The position numbers were made by a program, and so were the translations under genes. Below are positions 54,001 through 64,000 of a stretch of 64,000 nt of DNA, piece after piece. Each line of letters begins with the position of its first letter. Position 1 is the stretch's first letter. The notes beneath the pieces were generated by a model, which was not told where the DNA came from, made no database searches, and worked only from the letters and a program-made list of their open reading frames with translations. This DNA is from Lumbricus terrestris. Lineage: Eukaryota > Annelida > Clitellata > Crassiclitellata > Lumbricidae. Location: assembly GCA_949752735.1 (NCBI GenBank), contig OX457053.1, forward strand, positions 2,695,084 through 2,759,083, written 5' to 3'.

Positions 54001-56290
54001 GTGCTAGAGTCGGGAGCGCCTCTGAATAGTCTCCTTGAAGATGCGCTATGGAAATTCTTGAACGAATGGATGAATAAATAAGAAATATGGAAAGCAGTAA
54101 GAACGACAAAAAGACAAAAATTAAGAATATTTATAAATATAATATCAAGGAGAGCAAAAAGAAGAACAGGAATAATAAGAGCAATGATAGCGACGACAAA
54201 ACTTGTTAAATCCGTTTACTTTTTAAGTGTTTGGATATGCCTTTGTGATGTGCAATTGCTTCACTGTTCCGTTGTGTTCTTTAGCATTCGAGGACATTGG
54301 TTACCATTATCTCATCGACAACAAGGGAATCATCTACGAAGGCAGAAACATCACAAAGATTGCATCAGCTGTCTACCAGTCAGTATCTTCACAATAATAC
54401 TCGTTTACAATAATTATTGTGGCCATGGTCGTCGAGAGAGGGGCGACTTTTAGGAGCCCCGGCTACGAAGTTATATACCTTACTTAACCTTAAATCGCAA
54501 TGAATCACCAAGTCTTGCTTTCCATCACCTTGCATTACCCAACCATACCTGTACCAAACTTGCCTTACATTACCATTGCATTTCTGTTAACGACAAAGTA
54601 TCTCACCTCTGTTCTGCTCAGTTGGAATCGCAACATAACAAGCGTCGCCTTCATCGGGAACTTCATGTACCAAACACCAACAGTTGAGGCCCTGGCGACC
54701 TTCGACCTTCTCATCGCATACTTAAGATACAACAATTACGTCATCAAGAACTACACGATCTATGGAATGTGTGAGTGTAGGAACACGGACAGTCCTGGTC
54801 GGATACTCTATGACGAAATCAACAGATCCAAACTGGATCACATCTCCGGACACGTTGTAAGTAACTCTTCAAATCCTGGTGAAATTTTAAAAGTCGATGA
54901 CATCTGGGCCCGTATGCACATGAGGGCATAACTCTTATATCTGGCTTAAATATGGCCTATTCGGGAAAACTGGGTTATTTCCGTATGCATGGCTTGAGAT
55001 TAGCGACGTAAACTAGGTATAACGTTATCCCAACTCAGAGGTAGGAGTTAGCCGGCTATTCCCATTGTGAACAATAGACAGCCGACTTTGGCTGGACAGC
55101 GTGAACAATAGGCAGCCGTCGATATTTCCCTGTGGCCCGTCTGGGGGTCTAAATCTGCTTACCCCACGCTGGCAACGACCGCAAATAAATATATTTAACG
55201 CATGCGCTCTCAGCTAAAACCTATTGAATTGGGGGAAGAGCAAGCGTCATGCATCGTCGGGCGCAAGGAATGTGTAGATTAGTTATTCTCTTCGCTATTT
55301 TGTCTCGTGCATACGGATAAATTCCAATGGCTACGTCGGGAGTTGTTAAGTCGCGTTTAGGCACTATACGTAGATTACCTTATGCCTTGTCCTGTGCATA
55401 CCGGCCCTGAGGTTTATGAACTCTTCAGTCAATAAGAACTTAAGTCAATGAGATTTTAAGTAAATGGGATTTAAAGTTGGGATACTTTCAAATACTTCTA
55501 CAACATCTTCTGGCTTAAATGTCTTGTGCCGTATCGATAAACTGTTTGCCTGATATTATTTCTTTGCAGAGACATCGATCAGAGGGTTATTGCTCATTCA
55601 ACAACTCAGTGGCTGAAACTCGGGAAAAAAGAGAACTTCTGGTAAGCTGGTTATTCTCCTATTTCCTAATTGATCCTAATCACAGTTCTCTGCTTCCTTT
55701 GCACCATCATCTAGCAACTGCTTTTTCTCCTCTGCCTTATCTTACACACACCCCTCTTTCATCTAGCGCTCTCCTTCGTGAATGGCAGAATGCGTGGGAG
55801 GCGATAATATACCGCTCCTAGACCTTTGAACGAGCAATGCACGAGCACAAGGTTCTCCATTTTCGAACGTCAAACCGCTGAAACAAAGCACCAATTGAAA
55901 ATGAGAGTATTTTGCAAGTTTAATCGTGGTTTATTCAGGGTCCGTGTGGAAATGCACATCATGGGTAATTCGCCGTTTTTCACGTTATCAAAGATTGAAA
56001 TGTTGTCCAAACAGTGAGGCTTAATATGTTCTGTTGCTTTCGTGTTTGAGCTGTATCCAAAATAATGGATCATAAATCAATATAATAGTAGGCCTACTGT
56101 TATTATCGGTAATGTTTTTGAGCAAATAATGACTCCGCGGATCTTTAAACGATCATGACTGCCTGTATTTTATTTAATGTGTGATTTAAATGTTGGCCAT
56201 AAAGTTCACTTTTTGTTCGCTTTTGAACTTCGCGGATCATTTCCTCATAACCAAAATGACTTTTTTGTTGGATTTTGACAGGAACTCTAA
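51089..56290 (+). CDS. Receptor C: type II membrane protein, DZIP3-type HEPN - TM - PGRP
   Basis: Exons are 51089-51893, 52493-52693, 54285-54378, 54622-54856, 55570-55641 and 56282-56290, all GT-AG with consistent phases, giving 471 residues. The ATG follows an acceptor CAG at 51081-51083, so a 5' UTR intron is likely. The HEPN part keeps AVRNNLFH; the helix reads LLVVALVLLVILVGVLVFTLLF. The PGRP part is of the C/D type: FLPRGGWGADPP, IVYTHTAE, SQCSVTEECC, DIGYHYLIDNKGIIYEGR, SVAFIGNFMYQTPTVEAL and TDSPGRILYDEI. Unlike A and B, exon 5 has no TGA, reads on to a donor (CTG|GTAAGC) and joins a tiny exon supplying two codons and TAA. If that splice is not used, the frame reads to a stop at 55821. 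Confidence 0.8.
52285..52440 (+). mobile_element. Old LINE 3' remnant, intron 1 of C
   Basis: CCAACATCGG, GTCACTTCATTTGTAGTG, CTTCCTCCAGCAATGAGGGC and GCTGAGAGCGC match 63073-63205 in intron 1 of D at the same position before exon 2. In D the frame reads RALPVVSPFIWSALPPAVR, a LINE C-terminal motif. Confidence 0.6.
53208..53611. mobile_element. MITE with CATAGGCGTACGG ends and internal 56-bp repeats, intron 2 of C
   Basis: The inverted ends are CATAGGCGTACGG and CTCGTACGCCTATG. Inside, CCGAAAAATCTGACGACC, TTTTTTTAGTCATCCACCC and AATTCTTAGGATTTTCACG repeat about three times. Flanks contain AGATAGT on both sides. Confidence 0.7.
53905..54085 (+). mobile_element. LINE 3' tail fragment, intron 2 of C
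   Basis: CTTGGAATGGGCCCCC, CAAAACTGTTCGGTTTTGCC, AGAGTCGGGAGCGCCTCTGA and GCGCTATGGAAATT with an AATG/AATA-rich end match the 8318-8545 element. Confidence 0.55.
54906..55409. mobile_element. MITE with GGGCCCGTATGCACA ends, intron 4 of C
   Basis: The left end GGGCCCGTATGCACATGAGG and the right end TTGTCCTGTGCATACCGGCCCT are imperfect inverted repeats about 500 bp apart. The interior has GCATACGG/CCGTATGCAT motifs. It is non-coding. Confidence 0.6.
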
Positions 56291-57772
56291 ACGTGTACTC
56301 ACAAAACATGACAAATCAGTCGACAGCCGTACTGAAACGTCATATGCAAACCGAGATAACAGCTCAACGAACTCTATCAACGAAATCGAAATGCATTTTC
56401 AGCCTATACGTTTACAGACAACACGTTTTACATAATTGCTATTGAGCAGTGTTTCAACACCATTGCCTTACATTTTGTTTCTGTGGATTAAGTAAGTAAA
56501 TAAGTAGCCATTCTTCGCATCTGGCAAGCGCACATGCATTAGGCCTACATTGCAAAAAATCATTACATTTAAAAGAAAAACTAATATTGATAGCCTAATA
56601 GCAGTTTAAAGTCAATCGTGCATTGCAATCAAACTATAATTGCACTTCGTACATCCTCGAAAGCAGGAGTTGGAACGGAACAAGGAAGTAGGCTAAGCAA
56701 AATGTGCGACGAAATCTATAACAGTGTGTACAACATTTGATGCAATTTGTACATTGGGAAATTGCAATAAGAAGTACTAAGTGCAGTTTGCCCAATTTGT
56801 GCCAAGCTTAGTCAGTGTGGTATATTTCGGCCCAGGCTATTTTGGCCCAAACCTTCTAATTTGGGCCTAAAAAATGCGGGTGAAATTTTCAATGAGCTCG
56901 CCCAGGATTTTTGTCACGGACCATTGGTCCATACTTTACCAGGGATAGCTTTATGCTGAATTCACGACAGACAATCACCATTCTATTTCTTGTGTACTTC
57001 GAGTTTAAATTTCGTTATCACTAGTCATTTGACGTGCTATTCTAACCATGTAACCTGCCGGTTTCTGATTTCAAATGAGTTCCTAATCGTTAATGCTTGT
57101 ACCTGTCAAATCTGATACTTATTTCTGTAGCTCCCTTATCTTGATGCATATGACTGATATGAGTGATAAGTACAGTATTGTAGATAGTAATCTAACATCG
57201 TATTCAATTTCATGCATTTTTAATTTACCACGGTTTACTTAGATGTACTTGCTTACATGTACTAACTGTTTTTTGCAAGCAAGCACATTGCTATACCATA
57301 CGCAAGTTTGGTACATTTTGCTATATCATTTGCAAGTTTCATGCACTTTTAGTTGACTACCATTATTTTACTTATTTACTCATTGTCTATTGTAGTCAAG
57401 CACATTGCTTTATCATAATTCAAACTTGGTAACCATTTTTCATTGATCAGTGATCACCATTATAATTATGTGTTTAAACAGACGATTTGATGTACACCAA
57501 AATAAATGTTATACATCTTTATAAATTTTAAAAGACGATACAATGCAATAGTACTACCTAGTGAGCTAGCAGATTTTTTGCCATTAGACATACGTTTGTG
57601 CTTCTGATGTAGGCCTACAGGCGCGGGAGCAAATTACGATTTGTTTTTCTTAAACATTCGTTCTTTGTCTTGTTTAAGTTGGACATGATACTGACTTTTA
57701 TAATGTAACGGCGGCAAAAATATGTATTTGAATTGGAATGTTAAACTAACAGAGTTAACAAGAACCTGCGCT
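56291..57772. other. Intergenic between C and D, no recognised gene
   Basis: AT-rich with local repeats (GCAAGTTT, CAAGCACATTGCT near 57280-57410). No coding sequence is recognised. Confidence 0.5.
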
Positions 57773-58170
57773 CATAGGCGGAGACTTGGTCTAGAAGTTG
57801 GGGGGGGGGGGAACAAGCGGTCGAAGGACGATCGCCGACGTTTTGTTGGGCATACGCTGAGTCGCTGAACAACGACCATTTTCATCGACCAAATTTGCTA
57901 AAGTTTTTTTAGTCATTTGGTCGAATTCTCCTAAAAATACCATTTTTCGTTCCAAAATTAGCTGATTAAATTTTGGTTGCAGCATACATTTTTTATTAAC
58001 GTATTAACCGAAAATGTCCTGAAATTTCCTAACACTGTAAAACTTTTTCGATGCAGTTTATGATGAATAGGCTATTTCTAAAATATTAGGGAGACACGAG
58101 CATGGACGGTCCCCACCACAAACATTGGGGGGAACCGTATCCCCTTGTCCTCTCTAAGTCTCCGCCCATG
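57773..58170. mobile_element. MITE with CATAGGCGGAGACTT ends
   Basis: The inverted ends are CATAGGCGGAGACTT and AAGTCTCCGCCCATG. The interior has G-runs, TTTTTTTAGTCATTTGGTC and GGAGACACGAGCATGG. A separate right-end fragment lies at 59680-59716. Confidence 0.7.
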
Positions 58171-59174
58171 CCTACGATACATTAACGGAACTGTTTATTG
58201 CATCACAGTATAATAGTGTGAACATCGTACGTAGATTTCGAAACAATTCGATGTGTTATGTATGCTAATGCAAAATACCTGCTTGATTTTCATGTTCAAC
58301 TTGTTTCGTTGCAGTCCATTGATAGCCAAGAAATTGAAAATAATTCTGTTCGAATATTCACGATGGCTTAAAAGTGGCATAGTTAAGTCACTGGCGTGTG
58401 GAACTGATCGTACGCGACCTGCGCATTGTGGAGTCGGAGTTCAGGTCTTTGAACTTTGTATGGGCGACAACAGAGCTGATTAACAACCGATTACATTCAT
58501 CGTCCAAGCGAAGCTAATAGTAATTATTGCCGGTGTTACGAAATAGAATATCCCATAATAATCGTATAGCCTACCCCAGACGAAGAAAAGTTGGAAAAAC
58601 CCACATCCGCATGTTTGCAAATTAATTTCCGTTTGCTTTTTTTTACATTGCCACTAACAGATAGGCCTATGTTTATTCCGACTAGATAACTTTGTCTGCT
58701 TGGTTTGCTTTTAGAACAGTGAGAACGTTTAGAATATCTACGAGCATTTCATAGCCACTGACAAAATTCCAGTTGCCTTGCTTTGAACATTAGCCTACAC
58801 ATAAAACAATTACAGTCACTTTAAATTTTGGTTGCAGCATACATTTTTCAATTATTGTACGAGTTTTTCAATAATACTTTTGATAGAATGGCAAGCTTAT
58901 CCACCCCACCCCTCCCCGACACTCTATACCCGATAATATTCCATCTCTTGGATGGCTTTAAGGGGATATAATATCCCGCGACCCCGACTTCACGATTGCC
59001 AATTTAGGCACGCTTCGTCGACAAGTGCCAGCCCCTAGCCAGGAGATTGGAGGGGGACACTGATCAACGTTGAACAGAAAACAATAAGGGAAATTTCGGT
59101 GTTTAGGAAGTTTGACGAACCAGATAGCAGACCACAGAAGGGCGTGTTTATAGGTATACAACGGTTTGCGACGG

Positions 59175-59262
59175 ATAATAGTCGACAGTCGGGATATATC
59201 GATTAGGATTAGACGTCGATTTCGACTCTGATGTGTCTGCAAAACATCGCTAAACAAAACCA
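59175..59262 (+). promoter_or_regulatory. Candidate 5' UTR exon of receptor D
   Basis: AGTCGACAGTCGGG is followed by AACCAG|GTAAGGCTAAACTGG, the same arrangement as 48489-48588. D has a matching acceptor TTGCAG (61209-61214) before its ATG. The similarity is short; low confidence. Confidence 0.3.
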
Positions 59263-59679
59263 GGTAAGGCTAAACTGGATAACCGAATCACTTCTGACTT
59301 TTACGCGGATACACGGACTATGCCCCCCAATATTTCAGAAATATCATTATAAATTTCTACAGTGTTATCCACTGTTTATCCGTAATGATCAATTTGTTAG
59401 GATGACGGTCTAAAATGCATCATTCAGTTTGCAAATTGAAAAATATTTTAAACAATGGGAGGGGACATAGGGCCTATATTAAAGTCTTAAGCCATGTCAC
59501 TGAGCACTGAAATCATGAATGATTTTGTGAAGATGACAGTTAGAAAAGCTACGATTACAGTGTGGAAATCCAAACAAATGAGATGCGACACTCTTAAGAA
59601 TTAAACCCTGACTATCAGCATTGGAAACTGAGTAATTTTTTATTAATATTACAGCTTAAATTCCTACAATGCCGCTCGT

Positions 59680-59716
59680 CCTTCCCCCCAAAGTTCGGAC
59701 CAAGTCTCCGCCTATG
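59680..59716. mobile_element. Right-end fragment of the CGGAGACTT MITE
   Basis: CCCCCCAAAGTTCGGACC and AAGTCTCCGCCTATG match the right end of the family; the left end is missing. Confidence 0.5.
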
Positions 59717-60240
59717 ATAATATGCCAAATAAATTTCTGTCGACGGCAAATGCCTTTGTTGTCATTATAAGCTGTAATTAAATTTTGGATCCCATAATTA
59801 TGGCTTGAAGTGCTAACGTTGCGCGGTTCGAATCCCGTACGACTCCTGGGATTAGCTCTTCCTTCATTTCTTACGTGACAACTAAAGTACACAGAGCATG
59901 CTTGAGCATCAAGACCGCGTTTACTCGCAAGCATCCGCAAACAACCATTTATAAAGCGCCATGACAAAAATCACCAGCGGAGCTCAAAACACAAATTAGT
60001 GATAGGCTACTGCTGGGTAATTATATAGCCCACGCAAGAAAGTGTCTTTCCAACCCGGAACCAACGTGTATAGGCCTGTCGAGACGCGCACCTGCACAGA
60101 TAACTGCAATGAACCGCGAGGTGTTGACGGGCATCACAATGCTATCAATTGTCTAGACGTTATGAGCACCTGCATTATATCGTTGAAGTCTAATGGACAA
60201 GTGGTTTGAGATACCGTTATCAAATTACTGCAGAGTGGAG

Positions 60241-60252
60241 GATATATAAAAA
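60241..60252 (+). promoter_or_regulatory. TATA-like element upstream of receptor D
   Basis: ATATATAAAAAC lies in the block shared with the upstream region of C. It is about 970 bases before the ATG, compatible with a 5' UTR intron, but the start site is unknown. Confidence 0.3.
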
Positions 60253-61220
60253 CACGCTAACAAGAGCATCGTCAATTGACTTCACTTATAATATTGTTAC
60301 CTCATCTTATTCAGTATTCTTTTCAGTTTCCTACTAGTATTTATTTCTTGCCACACCGTAGTCGAGTGAGTTGTGACCGACCGTCATGTACTGGATTGTA
60401 CATGACTATTTATAATGCGCCTCTCTCAGCAAAAAGCCTCTTAGAAGCGCTCTCAGTGGGATCGTCAAAGAGAGACAAGGCAGGATTTGAAGCGAGAGAG
60501 AAAGATGAGGAAAGACTACCAGAGAGAAATATATTGTGTTGTTTTTTGTCGGGCCGTCCCGAAACATCTAGCGTAACGTCCTTGGGCAATATGCTCGTGC
60601 ACAATTTCCTTGGCAAACCCCTGCGCGGGATTTTGGCTACCTCTTTTAGTTAACGACGACATTTTTTAAATGAATTAACTCAAAGATCAGCCACTGGCTG
60701 CACTCTGCCAGTGCCAGTCCCAAGTCTGGGTAAAGGAGGAGGTCGTCGCTAATGGTTTTTGTTGCCGCACAGCGAAGTTAAACTGCAACCACCACCATCA
60801 TTGAGCGTGTTGATATGAAGGAGAAAGAATTTTATAAGAAACAGGCAGTTATAGGCCTATAGAAATAGCGCTGATTGACGAGAAACTATTTGACATTTTA
60901 CAGAAAATTATTCACTAATCTCGAGAATTTATAAGACGCCTCTTCAAGATATCAAAGGCGCTATCACACTTCACTAATGAACGACTAAATACGATCACCC
61001 AGTCTTGTTTTTATCTGTGCCTATGATTAGTGGGGAAGTACTGATCAACATATCCGGCTTTGACGTAGCCTACACTTCAGCATACCTTACTTCGACACAC
61101 TTTAGCATGACCTACCTGACCTCAAAACACCTTCCCGTGAATCACATAACCTCAACATTATTATAGCTCACTTCTCTCACGTTACGCCATTCTGCATATC
61201 GACTTTGGTTGCAGGTTATT

Positions 61221-63440
61221 ATGGAAGAGACAAGTGGCGTCGATTTTGACCTAGTGGAGGTGTCTAGCGAACGAGATTCCGCAACAAACTATTTCCGGTT
61301 GGTCCAGCTGACGATGATCGAAGGTACGAACGTAGTTAGGAAGACTATTCTCAACCGGCTTCAACAGCGCAGGACACTGCACACAATCCTCGCAGATCGG
61401 AGGTCAGAATTCGTCCAGAGGGGATCTGGATTCAACCGACAACAGCTGGACGTCCTCTATCCCGTGAACGGAAATGCAGACCTTGCCAAGTTTGATATGA
61501 CTCTTTGGTTCGCACTGGCTCGAAGGCTACGCGTCCTTCCGAAGAATTACCTAGAAGATCCACGTATCGAAGGAAACGGTAACACCAGCATCAGCACACC
61601 TCTTATCGATACCCAGGTGGAATGGTACCAGGACCTGGCAACAATCCAAGCAGTCCGGAACAATCTTTTCCACCTCGTGAAACCGGAGATGGACACGGAC
61701 TTCTTCGAGGATGAGTGGACTAGTCTGACGGATGCCTTGTTTCGATTGGACCCCGACCTTGACCCAAGCGTCATAGAGAGGTACCGTACGGCTGAACTGA
61801 ACCCAAAGGCAGTCGTTGAATTCCGCGCGATGATCATGGAACAATGTTTTCAGGAACGGTGTGAGGGCCTTGCAGACAAAGTAAGCAAGAGGAACCGGAT
61901 CATCCAGCTGATTCTCGTCGTGGTTGCTCTGTTGCTACTTTTGATTCTGGTCGGCGTTCTTGTTTTCGTGCTTCTCTTCAAACAGCCACGCACTTGCGAT
62001 AAGAGTTTGCAGTTCCGTGTCGTTGGTAGGTGCATAATTATTATGTCTTGCTAATACTTCTGCGTTTTCACAGCTCAATATTTCTACAGCGTCTTCAAAG
62101 GCGAAGTCATGAGAACCAGCTTATTCACAGACGCTAACTCAAAATGAAATCGGTAGGCAGAGGGTAGAAAAACAGAAATTCAGGCTGACAGACAAACGGA
62201 CGACTGAATGATGTTTAGAGTTGAAATTAAATGGATGAGAGTGATGTGAGGAGAAGAGAAGGAATCAGGTTAGGATGTGTGTAAAAGAAACGCCTTCATT
62301 TTAAGTAAAAGGCTCGCGGAGAGATAGTAAGATACGAGGCTTGGGTGAGTTCGTACGGTGAATCAGGTATTTGTCTTTAAACTGAGTAGTGACGGGCAGT
62401 AGCGGCGCCAGGGTGGTGATCTAAGCCCCCTAAAAGGGCTATCCGGTTTTTTACATGCAAAAATGAAACATTTTCATGATTAGACCCCCTATAACTGAAA
62501 CATATAGGCTACATGTAGCCTACACGAGATGAATTCGACATTTCGACTAAATGACTAAAAAAAGAGGTCGTCAGAGATTTAGGCGAATGAAAATGGAAAA
62601 TTTCCTCCGCGAGGATTCAGCCCCCAAAACTGAAATCCTGGCGCCGCCACTGGTGGCGGGACAGCTATAGCTATAGCATGCCCATCGTCACCACCACACC
62701 ACGATCCTATTAGGCCTATAGGACATCCATGATCACTACTTCAACCACCACGGCAAGAGCGTCTGTCCGCATCTTCACCACTCTCAATGCGTTCTGCTGA
62801 TTGTCTTGATCCTGTTTGTTTGTTTGTTTGTTTGTAAGTGCACTTGTCATAGCGCCTCTTCAAGCACTCTACTCAGTGGCGCTCCCGACTGCAGAGCGGA
62901 CACTACGTCGGAGTTTCACGCCGAAGCGCTGAGCAATTGCGAGTGAAGGACTTGCCCAAGGTCCCTACGCGGCGACTTGAGGTGGATTCGAACCTCGAAC
63001 CTTCCGGCTTCAAGGCAACGACGCCACCACTACACCACCGCGCCCATGTTGCCAAGACTAGGACTGTTCTTGCCAAACATCGGGCGCTTCCTGTGGTTAG
63101 TCCCTTCATTTGGAGTGCCCTTCCTCCAGCAGTGAGGGCTGAAATAATGATTCAGCAGCATTTCTTTTGCCCATGTGATCTACCGTGCTGAGAGCGCCTC
63201 TGAACGGCTGGTCATCGATCTATAATTATGTCGTTTTAGGTCTCCTCGGAGGTCTGTACTTCCTGCCTCGCGGTGGCTGGGGAGCTGATCCACCCACTGC
63301 ACTCTCTGAGCCACTTCTCCTGCCGGTTCCGAACATCATCTACACGCACACGTCAGATATCTCACAGTGCAGCGTGACAGAAGAATGTTGCAATCAAGTC
63401 AAGAACATCCAGTACCTGCAAATGCATACAAGAACGAAAC
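61221..63440 (+). CDS. Receptor D (partial): type II membrane protein, HEPN - TM - first PGRP exon
   Basis: Exons seen are 61221-62025 and 63240-63440; the remaining PGRP exons lie beyond the window. The ATG at 61221 is chosen because it aligns with A-C and follows an acceptor at 61214. The HEPN part keeps AVRNNLFH; the conserved EWCQDL is EWYQDL here and IHAV is IQAV. The helix is VVVALLLLLILVGVLVFVLLF after SKRNR. The PGRP exon has FLPRGGWGADPP, IIYTHTSD and SQCSVTEECC, close to C. The exon 2 donor is GTAAGT. Confidence 0.8.
62397..62652. mobile_element. hAT-type MITE, intron 1 of D
   Basis: It begins CAGTAGCGGCGCCAGG and ends CTGGCGCCGCCACTG. The interior contains CCCCCTAAAAGGGCTATCC and AAAAAAAGAGGTCGTCAG. 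It is longer than the 140-bp copy in B. Confidence 0.7.
62814..63045 (-). mobile_element. tRNA-derived SINE, reverse copy, intron 1 of D
   Basis: It is the reverse complement of the 27508-27741 element: (TTTG)n, GCGCCTCTTCAAG, CTCAGTGGCGCTCCCG, the B box as GGATTCGAACC (62984-62994) and the head ending CCACTACACCACCGCGCC. Confidence 0.85.
63073..63205 (+). mobile_element. Old LINE 3' remnant, intron 1 of D
   Basis: The frame RALPVVSPFIWSALPPAVR matches LINE C-termini; the sequence matches 52285-52440 in C. Confidence 0.65.
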
Positions 63441-63460
63441 GTAAGTGCATTTCACCTTGT

Positions 63461-63900
63461 CACCTTGTGCCGTCGGTTCTTTGAAACCCAGCGACCGCCA
63501 TGATCAACCTCCTCCACGTATTACGATCTTCCGTCACGTCTTTCAGTTCCTCCAAGTTCTTCTTCGTTCTCTCGTGTATTTCTTCCATCCACCTCCTTCT
63601 TGGGCGTCCTCTCCTCCTTCCTCCCTCTCCGCAGGCCAGCATCATCTCCATTTCCAAGCCTTGTCACCTTGTGCCGTCGGTTCTTTGAAACCCAGCGACC
63701 GCCATGATCAACCTCCTCCACGTATTACGATCTTCCGTCGCGTCTTTCAGTTCCTCCAAGTTCTTCTTCGTTCTCTCGTGTATTTCTTCCATCCACCTCC
63801 TTCTTGGGCGTCCTCTCCTCCTTCCTCCCTCTCCGCAGGCCAGCATCATCTCCATTTCCAAGCCGTTTGCTCGCATCACATGATGTCCGAAAAACGCCAT
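63461..63900 (-). mobile_element. LINE C-terminal fragment, tandemly duplicated (204 bp)
   Basis: The minus frame has FGHHVMRANGLEMEMM, GEGGRRRGRPRRRWMEEI and DRNTWRRLIMAVAGFQRTDG, the standard LINE polymerase C-terminus. CACCTTGTGCCGTCGG starts at 63461 and again at 63665, so 204 bases are repeated almost identically. Confidence 0.8.
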
Positions 63901-64000
63901 CTTCTGCCTTTATTAATAATTGCTAAAAATTAATAATAGCTAGAACATTTTGATAGCAATAATTAATGTTCATTTATAACCGAAGATAATTGATTATTAT

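Noticed and set aside
59795..59850. tRNA gene, based on GGTTCGAATCCCG
   Set aside because: Only a B-box-like motif is visible; no A box or acceptor-stem pairing was found. It may be a SINE remnant.

Overview
This is eukaryotic genomic DNA from an invertebrate animal. It has AT-rich introns, GT-AG splice sites, many fragments of LINEs, SINEs and DNA transposons, long microsatellites, and no operon-like packing. The gene content (DZIP3-type HEPN domains, PGRP domains, CAP/EGF proteins), the tRNA-derived SINEs and the very frequent octamer TAGGCCTA suggest a marine deuterostome, most likely an echinoderm. The species assignment is an inference and moderately uncertain.

The left third (1-15 kb) holds a decayed tandem family of secreted, probably GPI-anchored CAP-EGF proteins. 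Only the broken last exon of the first copy is in the window (around 505). The second copy can be followed through seven phase-compatible exons (2493-12633). The third is an isolated, frameshifted first exon (14574-14870). A piggyBac-like miniature element, copies of a GGGCGCCC-ended MITE family, a long CT/CTGT microsatellite and LINE tails lie between or inside these genes.

From 15 kb to the right edge the window is a head-to-tail array of four paralogous receptor genes on the plus strand: A 17796-24687, B 37380-42149, C 51089-56290 and D 61221 onward, running off the window. Each has a first coding exon of about 805 bases. It encodes a DZIP3-type HEPN domain with an intact RNxxxH motif, a basic stop (RKRNR) and one transmembrane helix. 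Three further exons encode a peptidoglycan recognition protein (PGRP) domain, followed by a short cysteine-containing tail. There is no signal peptide, so the predicted protein is type II: HEPN in the cytosol and PGRP outside. The PGRP domain has lost residues needed for zinc amidase activity, so it looks like a sensor. A membrane PGRP sensor wired directly to a cytosolic HEPN module is the most interesting system in this window.

A and B form one subfamily and C and D another. The A-B spacing is inflated by a 6.5-kb hAT transposon (27270-33757) with matching inverted ends and a perfect 8-bp target duplication. Its transposase carries an N-terminal OTU-type cysteine protease domain and is now broken by frameshifts. 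Other elements date the duplications: the 1.5-kb TG...CA element in intron 2 of A is missing from B, and an old LINE tail in intron 1 is shared by C and D. Both A and B carry ATC-type microsatellites in intron 1. The intergenic parts are mostly repeats, and I found no other confidently recognisable host gene.
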